A stretch of DNA of 64,000 nt from JAAYDI01 sp052034005 (GTDB taxonomy: Bacteria > Planctomycetota > Planctomycetia > Pirellulales > Pirellulaceae), in assembly GCA_052034005.1 (NCBI GenBank), contig JBPOJB010000009.1, positions 248,001-312,000 on the forward strand, in the 5' to 3' direction. The position numbers and the translations under genes are program-made. Numbering within the stretch: position 1 is the first letter of the stretch; every line of letters starts with the position of its first letter. The notes beneath the pieces were generated by a model. That model saw nothing but the letters and a program-made list of their open reading frames with translations, searched no databases and had not been told where the DNA came from. Shown here piece after piece: positions 35,320-44,354 of this stretch.

Positions 35320-37473
35320 TCATTCGCTCACGGACGCCTGCCCGGAGAACGGGTCAGGACCAGGGATACCATCCCACAAGGCGCCGAAATCGACCCATTC
35401 CACAAACGTCCGGATTTCGCGCTTCGTTAGCTCGGGGACCTGCCCCCCCACCGGGATCGGCTTGGCCACACGACTCGTGGCCGGTTGACCGTCCCATGGC
35501 CGAGACGTGTTACGGCCGAACAAGTGCCACAGCAGCGGACTCGTCCGGGCCCGACCAGGATCGACGTACTTCCCGCCCGCGCTCGGCGCTGCAGACCCTT
35601 CGCCCGATGCAAGCAGGCTGACGTACGCCTGATTGAATATACCGCCCGGTGCGACTGGTGTCATCCCTCCGTCGAGACGCGGCGCCGCGCCGTCCGGGCC
35701 GTGGCACGCCACGCACTTGGCCTCCACGATCGGCATCACGTCCCGCCGGAAGTCCACCGTGCGACGCCGCTCGGGCGGCAAGGTCAGCTCCACCGCCGGA
35801 CGCTGCAATGCGTCGGTCATCACGTTGTGCGGCGTGGACTCCCCATCCTCGTGGCAGCCAATGCAGCCACGCGGCTCCAGGTTCTTCGACCAGATCCACC
35901 GGCAGGAACGCAACGCCATCCCGTGCTCGTCCAACGTCTGCAACTCGATCGGCGTGTTGGCCGGAATGCTCAGATGAAACGAACCGTCCGCACAGATGTT
36001 GGTCTCGCCCAAGAGCCGCCGCTGAGCGATCGGCGGCAAACCATTGCGCGTCGCGCCCGGCACCCCGGCCTCGGACGGTAGATACTGGTCACGCTCCTGA
36101 ACCGTCAACGGAATCCCTTCCAGCAGGCGAATCCGTTTGACCGTTCCCAGGGGCGACCAGGTCGCGTCAGGCAGGTCGTCCGTGGCGACGGTCAGACAGT
36201 ACAGCTTGGCCAGCGGCTTGTCGTCCAGAACCACCGTGGACCGACCGTCCGGCACGCGCACCGATCGAATGACAACACCCTGCAATTCGTCAAAATCCGG
36301 ATCGTCCAACACAACCTGCGAAGTGGCCGTTTTCGGATCAAACAGATACAAACCACTGCTCGACGCCCGATCCGCCGGCCGCCGCGATACCAACACGCCG
36401 CCGCCAGGGCTCGGCGCCGGCGCGAAGTACACCCAACCCTCACGCGCGTCCGTCACCGGACGATATGACTTCAACGGACGCCGGAATGTCACCGAGCTCA
36501 ACTGGCCGTAGCCGTCGGCCGTCACCTCGTCCGACTCGACAAACAACACCATGCCCAGATCCGTCACGCACGGCGTCCGCTTGAACCGCTTCCCAGACAG
36601 GTCCGCAAACAGCGCATTGTCCGTGCCCTCAATGTTCATCGCAAACAAGGCCATGCGACCCAGCGGCCCGCGATCGAGCGTCGCACGCTGCCAGCAGCTG
36701 TACAACACGCGGCCCTCGCCCATCATGATCGGGTCCAGATCGTCCGACAGGTTGTAGGACATCCGCCGCACTTGAGAGCCGTCGAGATGACACGAATACA
36801 GGCTCCGCAACGGACCGGAACCGAACTCGTTCATCCACCCCGACGCATCGCTGACAAACATGATCTGAAACCACGGCGCCGGCGAATCGACCGTGAAGAG
36901 ATTCGATTGGTACCCGGGCTGCCGACAGTTCCCCACGTCCTGCGTCACCCGGCGCACCTGACCGTCCGCCAGCGAGTACTCGTACACGTTCCACCGGTCG
37001 TCCGCCGTGCGCTTGCCCGCGAACACGAACCGCGTCGCGTCAAACGAAACCGATGGATCCGCCGCGCTGTGAAAACCGTCCGTCAGGACCCGCTGCGTGC
37101 CGTCCGGAGAGAGCAGTATGATCCGGCCACCCTCGCCCAGCAGCGCCGTCGGGTCCAGAGCCGTCCGGTCCGTCACGGGCTGGCCCAGCGTGACCGGGAT
37201 CTGCGTCACCAGGATGGGGGCGTCCAGTTTGGCGCCCGGTGGTCCGCCACGCGCCGGACTGCCGCTCGAGAACGACAGGCCGATACACATCCCCACCCAA
37301 ATCACTCGGGCGACCGATTCACGCGCCGGAGCAGAAGACAATCGAGTACGGTAACCCCGACAAATCCCCGCCCGGCCTGCAGAAGAATTAGCGTGCGGAT
37401 GGCTGATCCATTGCCCCAACGCCTCGGTGGTGATTCGCGCTCGCCCACAAAACGGCCATCGAAGAATGCCCAC
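35320..37473 (-). CDS. HzsA-related diheme c-type protein
   Basis: The frame gives 717 residues from the ATG at 37473. The true start may be a TTG or GTG about 45-60 codons later, where IWVGMCIGLSFSSGSPA would be a signal peptide. A propeller-like N-terminal half (FVFAGKRTADDRWNVYEYSL, DDLDPIMMGEGRVLYSCWQ) precedes two heme sites, CIGCH near residue 536 and CVACH near 587. Segments ADGSFHLSIPANTPIELQ and SPLLWHLFGRNTSRPWD match the HzsA-related family, relatives of the hydrazine synthase alpha subunit. Anammox function is not implied: no HzsB or HzsC homologue is visible. It is the first gene of the operon. Confidence 0.75.
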   Translation of the reverse strand: MGILRWPFCGRARITTEALGQWISHPHANSSAGRAGICRGYRTRLSSAPARESVARVIWVGMCIGLSFSSGSPARGGPPGAKLDAPILVTQIPVTLGQPVTDRTALDPTALLGEGGRIILLSPDGTQRVLTDGFHSAADPSVSFDATRFVFAGKRTADDRWNVYEYSLADGQVRRVTQDVGNCRQPGYQSNLFTVDSPAPWFQIMFVSDASGWMNEFGSGPLRSLYSCHLDGSQVRRMSYNLSDDLDPIMMGEGRVLYSCWQRATLDRGPLGRMALFAMNIEGTDNALFADLSGKRFKRTPCVTDLGMVLFVESDEVTADGYGQLSSVTFRRPLKSYRPVTDAREGWVYFAPAPSPGGGVLVSRRPADRASSSGLYLFDPKTATSQVVLDDPDFDELQGVVIRSVRVPDGRSTVVLDDKPLAKLYCLTVATDDLPDATWSPLGTVKRIRLLEGIPLTVQERDQYLPSEAGVPGATRNGLPPIAQRRLLGETNICADGSFHLSIPANTPIELQTLDEHGMALRSCRWIWSKNLEPRGCIGCHEDGESTPHNVMTDALQRPAVELTLPPERRRTVDFRRDVMPIVEAKCVACHGPDGAAPRLDGGMTPVAPGGIFNQAYVSLLASGEGSAAPSAGGKYVDPGRARTSPLLWHLFGRNTSRPWDGQPATSRVAKPIPVGGQVPELTKREIRTFVEWVDFGALWDGIPGPDPFSGQASVSE

Positions 37474-37531
37474 GACTACTATTACCGTCCCGCCCCAAGG
37501 CCAGAAAAATAAGGAAAGACAGAGTGAGACA

Positions 37532-37537
37532 ATTCTA
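37532..37537 (-). promoter_or_regulatory. Candidate -10 element TAGAAT for the six-gene redox operon
   Basis: On the minus strand CTAGAAT lies 59 nt upstream of the first start codon, in an A+T-rich pocket of the 237-nt spacer. A -35 element is not evident. Confidence 0.3.
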
Positions 37538-37710
37538 GCTTGAATCGATCCGGCTTAGCGCTAGCGCCGTGGCGAAAGATCACCCGAACGGGTGGTTGTG
37601 GGGATTCCCCGGCAGTCCCTCCACCCCCCTGGCTCTTGCCACGTTGGGTTTAGTTACGGACGGACCTTCGAAAGAGTTCGTGCAGGCCGTGGAATAAATC
37701 GATTGCCGTA

Positions 37711-38106
37711 TCAGCCGTATCCCAACTCGCGCAGCTCGCGCTCGCTCATGCCGAAATGATGGCCCAGTTCGTGCAGAACGGTCACGCGGATCTGGTGCCG
37801 GAGCGCCTCCTGGTCGATACGGCCGTGGCGGTCGGAGGCCAGTGCCAGAATCCCCTCGCGATAGATGTGGACAGCGTCGGAGAGAACGCCGGAATGTTCG
37901 ATGCTGCGGCTCTCCAAGGGGATGCCCGTGTAGAGGCCGCAGAGTCGGTCACGGCGGCGGACGCGCAGTTGGCGCATCACTTCCCGCGAGGGATAGTCTT
38001 CGACATACATCGTGACCTCGTCCAGCAGGCGATGTACCGGTTCGGGCAACGCCTGAACCACCTCGTCCATCTGCTGATCGAAGTACCGCCGCAGGTCCGC
38101 GTCCAT
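37711..38106 (-). CDS. Minimal zincin metallopeptidase-family protein
   Basis: The protein has 131 residues and its ATG abuts the stop of the DUF1501 gene, so translation is probably coupled. The C-terminus carries VTVLHELGHHFGMSERELRE, an HExxHxxxxxxE-like zinc site. LCGLYTGIPLESRSIEHSG upstream matches the small metallopeptidase family (DUF1025-like). The family is short, cytoplasmic and of uncertain activity. No signal peptide is present, unlike its neighbour. Confidence 0.85.
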   Translation of the reverse strand: MDADLRRYFDQQMDEVVQALPEPVHRLLDEVTMYVEDYPSREVMRQLRVRRRDRLCGLYTGIPLESRSIEHSGVLSDAVHIYREGILALASDRHGRIDQEALRHQIRVTVLHELGHHFGMSERELRELGYG

Positions 38107-39240
38107 TCAGAAGAGTCCCTCAATGGGGCGCATGGCAGGCGTGATCGGCACCGCATCGTACTGCACCGCCTGCCGGGGCGCAGAGTCCGGGATCAGTCCC
38201 AGGCTGTAGTAGATCGACCCTACGATCTCGGCGGGAGTTACCGGCCGGTCAGCCGGCTCACCGCCGTGTGCATCACTGGCCCCAACCGCTTGGCCGCCGC
38301 GCACACCGCCCCCGGCAAAGGTCGTCGTCCAGCACAGGGGCCAGTGATCGCGACCGCCGGCCGGGTTCATCCGCGGCGTCCGTCCGAATTCGGCCACCGA
38401 GCAGACGAGGGTCGAGTCCAGCAGGCCGCGCTGGGCCAGATCCTCGAGCAACGCCGCATAGGCCTGGTCGTACATGGGCGCGGCGGTTCGGCACATGCTC
38501 GCCACGTTCCCGAACTGCGGCCCACCATGCACGTCCCACGAACCGGGCTCGCCGTAGTGCTCGAACGTGCGGATCGTCACGCACCGTACGCCCGCCTCGA
38601 TCAGACAGCGCGCCGCCAGGCAGGCGCGTCCGAACCGGGACCTGCCGTACCAGCGGCGAATGCGGTCCGGCTCGCGCGACACCAGGTCGGCCGCCCAAGG
38701 GGTGCGGGACGAGCCGGCGCCCGCCGACGCCCCGGCCGGCCATGAGCCCGTCCACGTCACCTGGGCCGGCACCCCGCGGCGCGCCTCCATAAGCTGCTCG
38801 ACGACATCCCCCACCAACGGCGCGTCGTCGCAGGCTGGGTCGTCCCGCCCCGTCTGAGCCACCTGCCAACCGACCTGGTGAACGGCCGGCGCCGCATGGT
38901 GGCACGCACGGACAAACGCCTGCCAATGTGCAATGCGCGCCTGCCGCGGAAACAGCTCCGAGAGGAACAGCCCCGGCACACTGGTGCGAATCGCGCGGAA
39001 CGGGCCACGCACCTCCGCCGGAGCGTCCGGCTTGGGATCCCACGTGTCGAGCTGGCTGGGACCACCGACGTTCAGGATCAGTATCACCCCCCGGTCACCG
39101 CGCGCCGCACGCATCGGCGGCGGACTCGTTGCCAAGCCGCCTGCCAGCCCCCAGCCTCCGATCACGCCGCACTGGAGAAACGTGCGGCGTGAGAGACGAC
39201 AACGGTCCGCCGGTCCAGTACGACGATGCGCTGCGGTCAT
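38107..39240 (-). CDS. DUF1501 domain protein, Tat-exported
   Basis: The protein has 377 residues from the ATG at 39238-39240, preceded by GGAGGAG. SRRTFLQCGVIGG is a Tat signal. The mature domain shows VILILNVGGPSQLDTWDPKP, RACHHAAPAVHQ, VRCVTIRTFEHYGEPGSWDV and CSVAEFGRTPRMNPAGGRDH, typical of DUF1501, an alkaline-phosphatase-superfamily-like group abundant in Planctomycetes. These genes usually pair with DUF1800 or DUF1553 genes, but neither partner is present here. Function is unknown; a sulfatase- or phosphatase-like fold is inferred. Confidence 0.88.
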   Translation of the reverse strand: MTAAHRRTGPADRCRLSRRTFLQCGVIGGWGLAGGLATSPPPMRAARGDRGVILILNVGGPSQLDTWDPKPDAPAEVRGPFRAIRTSVPGLFLSELFPRQARIAHWQAFVRACHHAAPAVHQVGWQVAQTGRDDPACDDAPLVGDVVEQLMEARRGVPAQVTWTGSWPAGASAGAGSSRTPWAADLVSREPDRIRRWYGRSRFGRACLAARCLIEAGVRCVTIRTFEHYGEPGSWDVHGGPQFGNVASMCRTAAPMYDQAYAALLEDLAQRGLLDSTLVCSVAEFGRTPRMNPAGGRDHWPLCWTTTFAGGGVRGGQAVGASDAHGGEPADRPVTPAEIVGSIYYSLGLIPDSAPRQAVQYDAVPITPAMRPIEGLF

Positions 39241-39382
39241 GTGCGGGCTCCTCCATACCAGACTCACCAGTCGCCGATACCGTTCTCAGGAGTCTACCGG
39301 GAGCCTACCAGCGCTGCGTCGCACCGGCAAGGAAGCTGGTCGGATATCCCGCGCCCATCCCCTGGACGGCACGCGCGACCCC

Positions 39383-41239
39383 CTATCGCCGTCCGTGATC
39401 GGCCGGTCGCCGGGTTGCCAGCCCCTGGCCGGCATCCCGGCGGGCCAGCAGCAGCAGCATGTCGTTCTGCAGGAAGTAGGGCGTCCGAGCCAGGACCTGC
39501 ACGTCGCCGCGGAGCCCGCCGACCGAGTCGAGGTACCGTTGGCTGGTGATCGCGTAGCGATCGGCACTCTGGCTCAGATACTGCCAGACGTCGTAGGTCG
39601 GCTTGGGCGTCCAGGCGTGTCGCCGGGCAGACTGCGCGGCGCTTGGGTCACCCGGCGTGTCTCGAGACGACGCGGCGACGACCAGGCGATCCAGGGGGCG
39701 CCCCGCATAGAACACCCAACTTGGCTCGGCGACTCCCAGCGTGCCGATCTGCGGATCGGCCGAACGTTGATGGACTGCCCGGATCAGCGTGTCGAACGTC
39801 TGGTGCGTGTCGACGCGGGCCGCGCCGAACGCGAACAGGCCGGTTGTGAACAGTAGTGCGCCGGCGGCAAATGCGCTGGCCGCGTGGGTGCGCGCATCGC
39901 GGCGGATCAGCAGCAATCCGGTGGCGGCCGTCAGCGCCGGGATGGCGCCCAGGCCGGCCAGCCAGGATTCCCCGGGAAGGAACCGTGCCGTGGCCACCGG
40001 CACCGCCACGAGAATGGCGGTGCCGACGATCCCCAGGCAGGCAAACGCAGCCTGCGGCCAACGCCGCGCCACAGGTGTCGCATGCGCACACCACGCGACC
40101 AGGAAGTTGGCCACCAGCAAGGCTGCGGCCGGGTAGCTCGGCGTGATGTAACTGGGCAGCTTGGTTTGGGCCAACGAAAACAGCCCGATGTATACGCCCA
40201 GCCAACAGAGCATCAGCACCGACGCGGCCCGCGTGCGATCGCGCGACCGCAGGCGATGGGCCACGTCCAGCGCCGTGGGCACGGCGAAGACCGACCACGG
40301 AAAGAACCCCACCAGCAATGCCAGCGGATAATACAAGAGGGAGCCGTGGTGTCCTTCGAGCGGCCGCGTGGCACGGCCCACATTGTGCTCCAGAATAAAA
40401 CCCTTCACCCAGGCACCGTCGGTGCGCCACGCGACCGCCGCGTACCACGGCAGCGCGACGGCGAGCACCACGAGCAGCGCCGTCACCGGCCGCAGGCTCC
40501 AACAGCAGCCCAGAACGTGCCGCGGACTGAACATGCGCACCCACCGGGCGACCCCGACATGCCCCGCCATGGACGGCTGGACGGCCGGCATCCGGTGGAA
40601 CAGCTGGTACATGCCGATCACGGCCGTTGGCAGCACGAACCCCACCGGGCCCTTGGCCAGCACGGCCATCCCCATGCACGCGTAGAGGAGCACGGCCATG
40701 GGCCACCGGGGAAATCGACGATCCATCTCCGCGGCCACTGCGGACCCCGGCCCGGAGACCGCCAGGTCGGGCATGCCCCACACGAAGCACCCGAGCGCCG
40801 CCGTGCTCCAGAAGATGAGCAGCGCATCGGGCGTCGCCGCCCGTGCCGCAACGTCAAACATCAACGTCGTCACGAGGATCACGGCAGCCCACACCCCGAC
40901 CGTCGGGGAAAACAGGCGGCGACCAATGCCGTACGTGACCAGCGCCGTGCCAATGGCGGAAGCGGCCGACCAGAACCGCGCTGCGAACTCGTTCACCCCG
41001 AACAGGCTGTAGGCGGTCATCATGAACCAGTACAACAGAATGGGCTTGTGAGTCCGCAACTCGCCGTCAAACACGGGCGTGATCCAATCGCCCCGCGCCA
41101 GCATCTCGCGAGTGCAGCCCGCGTTGCGCGGCTCGTCGCGGTCCCACAGTCGGGGCCCTCCCAGGTTGCTCCCGAGGACCACCACACCCACCACGACAAT
41201 GAAAACCAGGTGCCGCAGCGAGGAACTGACCACAGCCAC
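39383..41239 (-). CDS. Glycosyltransferase family 39 (ArnT-like) membrane protein
   Basis: The protein has 618 residues. The start is a GTG; a second GTG at 41233 fits better with the upstream AGAGG. About 12 TM helices are predicted. The first periplasmic loop carries the family Asp-Glu signature in PRLWDRDEPRNAGCTREML, which binds metal and lipid-linked sugar. GVNEFAARFWSAASAIGTAL and a loop HNVGRATRPLEGHHGSLLYY follow. The enzyme would transfer sugars from polyprenyl phosphate donors to lipid or protein on the outer face of the inner membrane. A PAP2 phosphatase gene divergently upstream could recycle the lipid carrier. Confidence 0.88.
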   Translation of the reverse strand: MAVVSSSLRHLVFIVVVGVVVLGSNLGGPRLWDRDEPRNAGCTREMLARGDWITPVFDGELRTHKPILLYWFMMTAYSLFGVNEFAARFWSAASAIGTALVTYGIGRRLFSPTVGVWAAVILVTTLMFDVAARAATPDALLIFWSTAALGCFVWGMPDLAVSGPGSAVAAEMDRRFPRWPMAVLLYACMGMAVLAKGPVGFVLPTAVIGMYQLFHRMPAVQPSMAGHVGVARWVRMFSPRHVLGCCWSLRPVTALLVVLAVALPWYAAVAWRTDGAWVKGFILEHNVGRATRPLEGHHGSLLYYPLALLVGFFPWSVFAVPTALDVAHRLRSRDRTRAASVLMLCWLGVYIGLFSLAQTKLPSYITPSYPAAALLVANFLVAWCAHATPVARRWPQAAFACLGIVGTAILVAVPVATARFLPGESWLAGLGAIPALTAATGLLLIRRDARTHAASAFAAGALLFTTGLFAFGAARVDTHQTFDTLIRAVHQRSADPQIGTLGVAEPSWVFYAGRPLDRLVVAASSRDTPGDPSAAQSARRHAWTPKPTYDVWQYLSQSADRYAITSQRYLDSVGGLRGDVQVLARTPYFLQNDMLLLLARRDAGQGLATRRPADHGRR

Positions 41240-41587
41240 CTCTCTTCTCTAAACGCGCTTGCTCGGGCTCGAAGGACGCGCGCCACGCCGTGCCCGGAAC
41301 GGTCTCCGCGCGCATTGTCACCGGTCGGGGCGGAGTGTACGGTGATCGATCGCCGATCGGCAAGCTCATTTTCCCGCTCGGTGGCCGACTTGGCCGACTG
41401 GCCGCAGGGGGACGCCGCTCTACGTTCGCGCAGCGCCTGTATTTCCCGCCGTCTGGCACGCTGCTACGCTGTTACGCTGTCCACACAGATACCGATCGCT
41501 GGCGCGCCGTGCCGCAGGGGGGGCGGCTCGCCGTACTGATATTGGGGGGGCACCGCTGCTAGCATCGCCAGCTCAAACGGGGAAGTC
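41240..41587. other. Divergent intergenic region between GT39 and PAP2 genes
   Basis: This 348-nt spacer has no credible gene. It holds three tandem 8-nt units (CACGCTGC, TACGCTGT, TACGCTGT) at 41457-41480 and two imperfect copies of a GCCGCAGGGGG motif around 41401 and 41512. No confident promoter was found. Confidence 0.5.
41457..41480. repeat. Three tandem 8-nt repeats
   Basis: CACGCTGC, TACGCTGT and TACGCTGT follow without gaps; the last two are identical. They lie about 110 nt upstream of the PAP2 start codon and could be a binding array or slippage product. Confidence 0.4.
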
Positions 41588-42250
41588 ATGGGTATTGTCG
41601 CGCGAAACCGGCCGTTCGTACTGTCCGTCGTCTTTGCGCTGCTGGCCTGTGCGGCACTGGCGGTCGATATGCCGATCGCCCGGTATGCGGCAGAGGATTC
41701 ACTGGCTGGGGACGTGCAGAAGGTGTTGGACGTGTCCGAGGTGTTTGCTCATGGCTGGGGAGTGCTGATGATCCTGATCGCCGTGGCGGTACTGGACCCG
41801 GCAAGTCGCCGCGGCTTGCCGCGAGTGGCCGCCTGCGCGTACGGCGCCGGTCTGGCCACGCTGGTGCTCAAGCGGCTGGTGGCGCGAGTCCGTCCGAACG
41901 CGTTAGGCGCATGGGACACGAACCTGGCGAATGCGCTGAGCACCTTCCTATCGTGGCATGCGCCGGTCCCCGAGCGGGTTCGCGCGTTGGGCAGGAGTGC
42001 CATCGAGTCGTTCCCCTCCGGGCACGCCGCCACGGCGGTGGGATTGGCGTTCGGTCTGGCCTGGCTGTATCCCCGTGGCCGCTGGCTGTTTGCGGTGTTT
42101 GCCGTGCTGGCATCCGCGCAGCGTATCGAGGCGTCTGCTCACTATGCCAGCGACGTGTTCATGGGGGCTGCCATCGGCTGCCTCATGGCCGGCGCGCTTC
42201 GCGTGGGTAGCGGGCAGCCATACAGACCAGAACGATGCCGCACAGCGTGA
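41588..42250 (+). CDS. PAP2 family phosphatase, membrane-bound
   Basis: The protein has 220 residues with a start preceded by GGGGAAG. The three PAP2 motifs are present: KRLVARVRP, SFPSGHAATAV and RIEASAHYASDVFMG, giving the catalytic His residues of PSGH and of the SAHY segment. Four to five TM helices are predicted. Substrates may be undecaprenyl pyrophosphate or phosphatidic acid. The last 68 nt overlap the end of the convergent permease/protease gene, which is a long tail-to-tail overlap. Confidence 0.88.
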   Translation: MGIVARNRPFVLSVVFALLACAALAVDMPIARYAAEDSLAGDVQKVLDVSEVFAHGWGVLMILIAVAVLDPASRRGLPRVAACAYGAGLATLVLKRLVARVRPNALGAWDTNLANALSTFLSWHAPVPERVRALGRSAIESFPSGHAATAVGLAFGLAWLYPRGRWLFAVFAVLASAQRIEASAHYASDVFMGAAIGCLMAGALRVGSGQPYRPERCRTA

Positions 42251-44354
42251 CGCCGGCGCTGACGGCGAGCCAATCCCACGGCAAGTGCTCGCGGCCCTCG
42301 ACGTTCCAGCCCAACGCGACCGCCCAGTCGCGATGCTGCACGAGTACCAGCAGCAACCCGTTGTGGATCGCGTGCGCGACCATGCCGGGCAGGACGCTGC
42401 CGGTGCGGTAGCAGAGCCAGCCCAGGAACAGCCCGAGGAACGTACTGGGCAGGAACCGTTCCGGAGTGAGTGTGGCCGGATTGAGGACGTGAAACAGGCC
42501 GAACAACAGGCTCGAGGCGATGACGGCACCGGCACCTGAAAGGCGTTCCCGCAGGCCGCTCATGAGGTACCCGCGGAAGAAGAACTCTTCGCACAAGGGC
42601 TGTACCAGCGCGAGGGTCGCCAGAACCAGGACCGGCGACAGGCCCTGGAACGCGTCGAGCAACTGCTCGATCTCGGCCAGGCGGTTGCGATTGACCGTCA
42701 CCAGCCCGGACAGTTTGCCGACCAGGAACAACTCGTAAGCCAGCGGCCACAAGGCCACGCCCAGCACGGCGGCGCCCAGGAGCGTCACCAGCGGCGGCCA
42801 CCGCAACTGGTAGCCTTCCGCCAGCCGCACGCGCTGCGCCGCCGCGAAGATCAAAGGGCAGAGACAGAACACGACCACGCTCACCGCGGCGTATAAGGTC
42901 AATTGGACGCCCGCCTGGTGGCTGTAGCGCGCCGCCGCGTTCCCGATCAGGAAGAAGCACGGGAACATGCAGGCCATGCAGGCCAGCGTCGCGGCGATGC
43001 TGGGCGCCGCACGCGACTCGGTGGGGCGTCGCAGCAAGTCGGACCAGCTGCCCCGACTGGCATACAACAGCGCATCGTGACCGAAGATCTTCGACGCGAG
43101 CACCAGCGCGCCGACCGCGTAGACCATGGTCGACACGATCGCCAGCACGGCGGCTGACGGAGTGATGGACGCCTCCAGCAGGTCGCGCGACAGCAACACG
43201 ATATTGACCAGCGGCACGACCGCCAACAGGCCGCTCAGTTGCAGGCCCGGCATCAGGCTCAGCAGGCCCGGTGAGATCGCCAGCAGCATCACGGGAATCA
43301 GGTACGCCTGCGCCTCCTTGAAGCTGCGCGCGACACTGGTCAACGCCAGCAGGATCGCCGAGAAGAAGGTGGCGAACAGGACCATCAGCGCGAAAACCTC
43401 GGCCATCAACGTCACGGACATCCCCTCCGGGAACAACTGCTCGCGAAGGCTCGAACTCATGATCGTCACGGTCATGGCGATCAGGTTGACCAGGGCCGTC
43501 AGGACGGCGACGGTTAAGACGGCGATATACTTGGCCAGCAGCAAGGCCATGCGCGAAATGGGCGCCGCGATGAGCGTCTCCAGGGTGCCCCGCTCCCGCT
43601 CGCCGGCCGTCAGGTCGATCGCCGGATACACGGCGCCGGTGATGGTCATCAGAATGAGCACCAGCGGGACGAGCGTCGCGAGCGAAAAGGGGGCCGCGTG
43701 CCCGGTCGCCACGACACGGTGCGAGATGGCTGCCGGGACGCCCGCCCATCGCCGGGACTCGGCCAGCCGCATCTGCAGCGCCCTCTCGTTGACCAGTCGC
43801 AGGCGGTCGTCGACAAACCGCATGGCCCGCCGGCTCGCTGGTGCGTTGGCACGGTAAATCAGCTCGCAGGCCACCGGCGGCAACGGCTGGGACTGATCAC
43901 CCGGCTCGGCCGAATAATGGATCCGCACCGCCACGTGCACGCGGTTGTCCGCCACCAGCGATTCGAGCGGCCCGTCCATCGGCTCGATCCCGATCGTTTC
44001 GTTCGCCGAGAGCAGGTATTCCGAGCCGGCCGCATCGGTCGACGCCGCCTGTGACGAACCGGCCTCGCGATCGCGCATCAGCTCTTCGCCCCAGTCCAGC
44101 AGCCGGAGCAGCACGTCGCGGTCCCTCTCCGTGCGGACGGCGATCGCGTAGAACACTTTGCTCGCCCGCTCGGCGCCGACCAGCACCGATTTGTTGAACG
44201 AGATGCTGATCAGCGGGTAGACCAGCAGGGGCATGAGCACAAGCGTGATGACCGTGCGGCGATCGCGCAGCGTCTCGCGCAGCTCCTTGCGGGTCAGGCG
44301 GGCGATCCGGCCGGCTTCCGCCCACACGGGCGACTGCGGGTGGATGTCATTCAT
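42183..44354 (-). CDS. ABC-2 (NatB-like) permease fused to CPBP intramembrane protease
   Basis: The protein has 723 residues. Its ATG overlaps the stop of the ATPase gene by 4 nt (ATGA). The N-terminal half (ARLTRKELRETLRDRRTVI, VYPAIDLTAGERERGTLETL) is an ABC-2/NatB permease with six or more TM helices and a large extracytoplasmic loop. The C-terminal part is a CPBP (CAAX-type) domain with CEEFFFRGYL, LFGLFHVLNP and HAIHNGLLL, which supply the Glu-Glu-Arg and His residues. This architecture occurs in other Planctomycetes and bacteria. Exported or processed substrate is unknown; sodium or peptide export is known for NatAB-like systems. Confidence 0.88.
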   Translation of the reverse strand: MNDIHPQSPVWAEAGRIARLTRKELRETLRDRRTVITLVLMPLLVYPLISISFNKSVLVGAERASKVFYAIAVRTERDRDVLLRLLDWGEELMRDREAGSSQAASTDAAGSEYLLSANETIGIEPMDGPLESLVADNRVHVAVRIHYSAEPGDQSQPLPPVACELIYRANAPASRRAMRFVDDRLRLVNERALQMRLAESRRWAGVPAAISHRVVATGHAAPFSLATLVPLVLILMTITGAVYPAIDLTAGERERGTLETLIAAPISRMALLLAKYIAVLTVAVLTALVNLIAMTVTIMSSSLREQLFPEGMSVTLMAEVFALMVLFATFFSAILLALTSVARSFKEAQAYLIPVMLLAISPGLLSLMPGLQLSGLLAVVPLVNIVLLSRDLLEASITPSAAVLAIVSTMVYAVGALVLASKIFGHDALLYASRGSWSDLLRRPTESRAAPSIAATLACMACMFPCFFLIGNAAARYSHQAGVQLTLYAAVSVVVFCLCPLIFAAAQRVRLAEGYQLRWPPLVTLLGAAVLGVALWPLAYELFLVGKLSGLVTVNRNRLAEIEQLLDAFQGLSPVLVLATLALVQPLCEEFFFRGYLMSGLRERLSGAGAVIASSLLFGLFHVLNPATLTPERFLPSTFLGLFLGWLCYRTGSVLPGMVAHAIHNGLLLVLVQHRDWAVALGWNVEGREHLPWDWLAVSAGVTLCGIVLVCMAARYPREARRP

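Noticed and set aside
35320..37473. Reading the HzsA-related gene as evidence of an anammox organism
   Set aside because: HzsA relatives are widespread in non-anammox Planctomycetes and no other hydrazine genes are seen.
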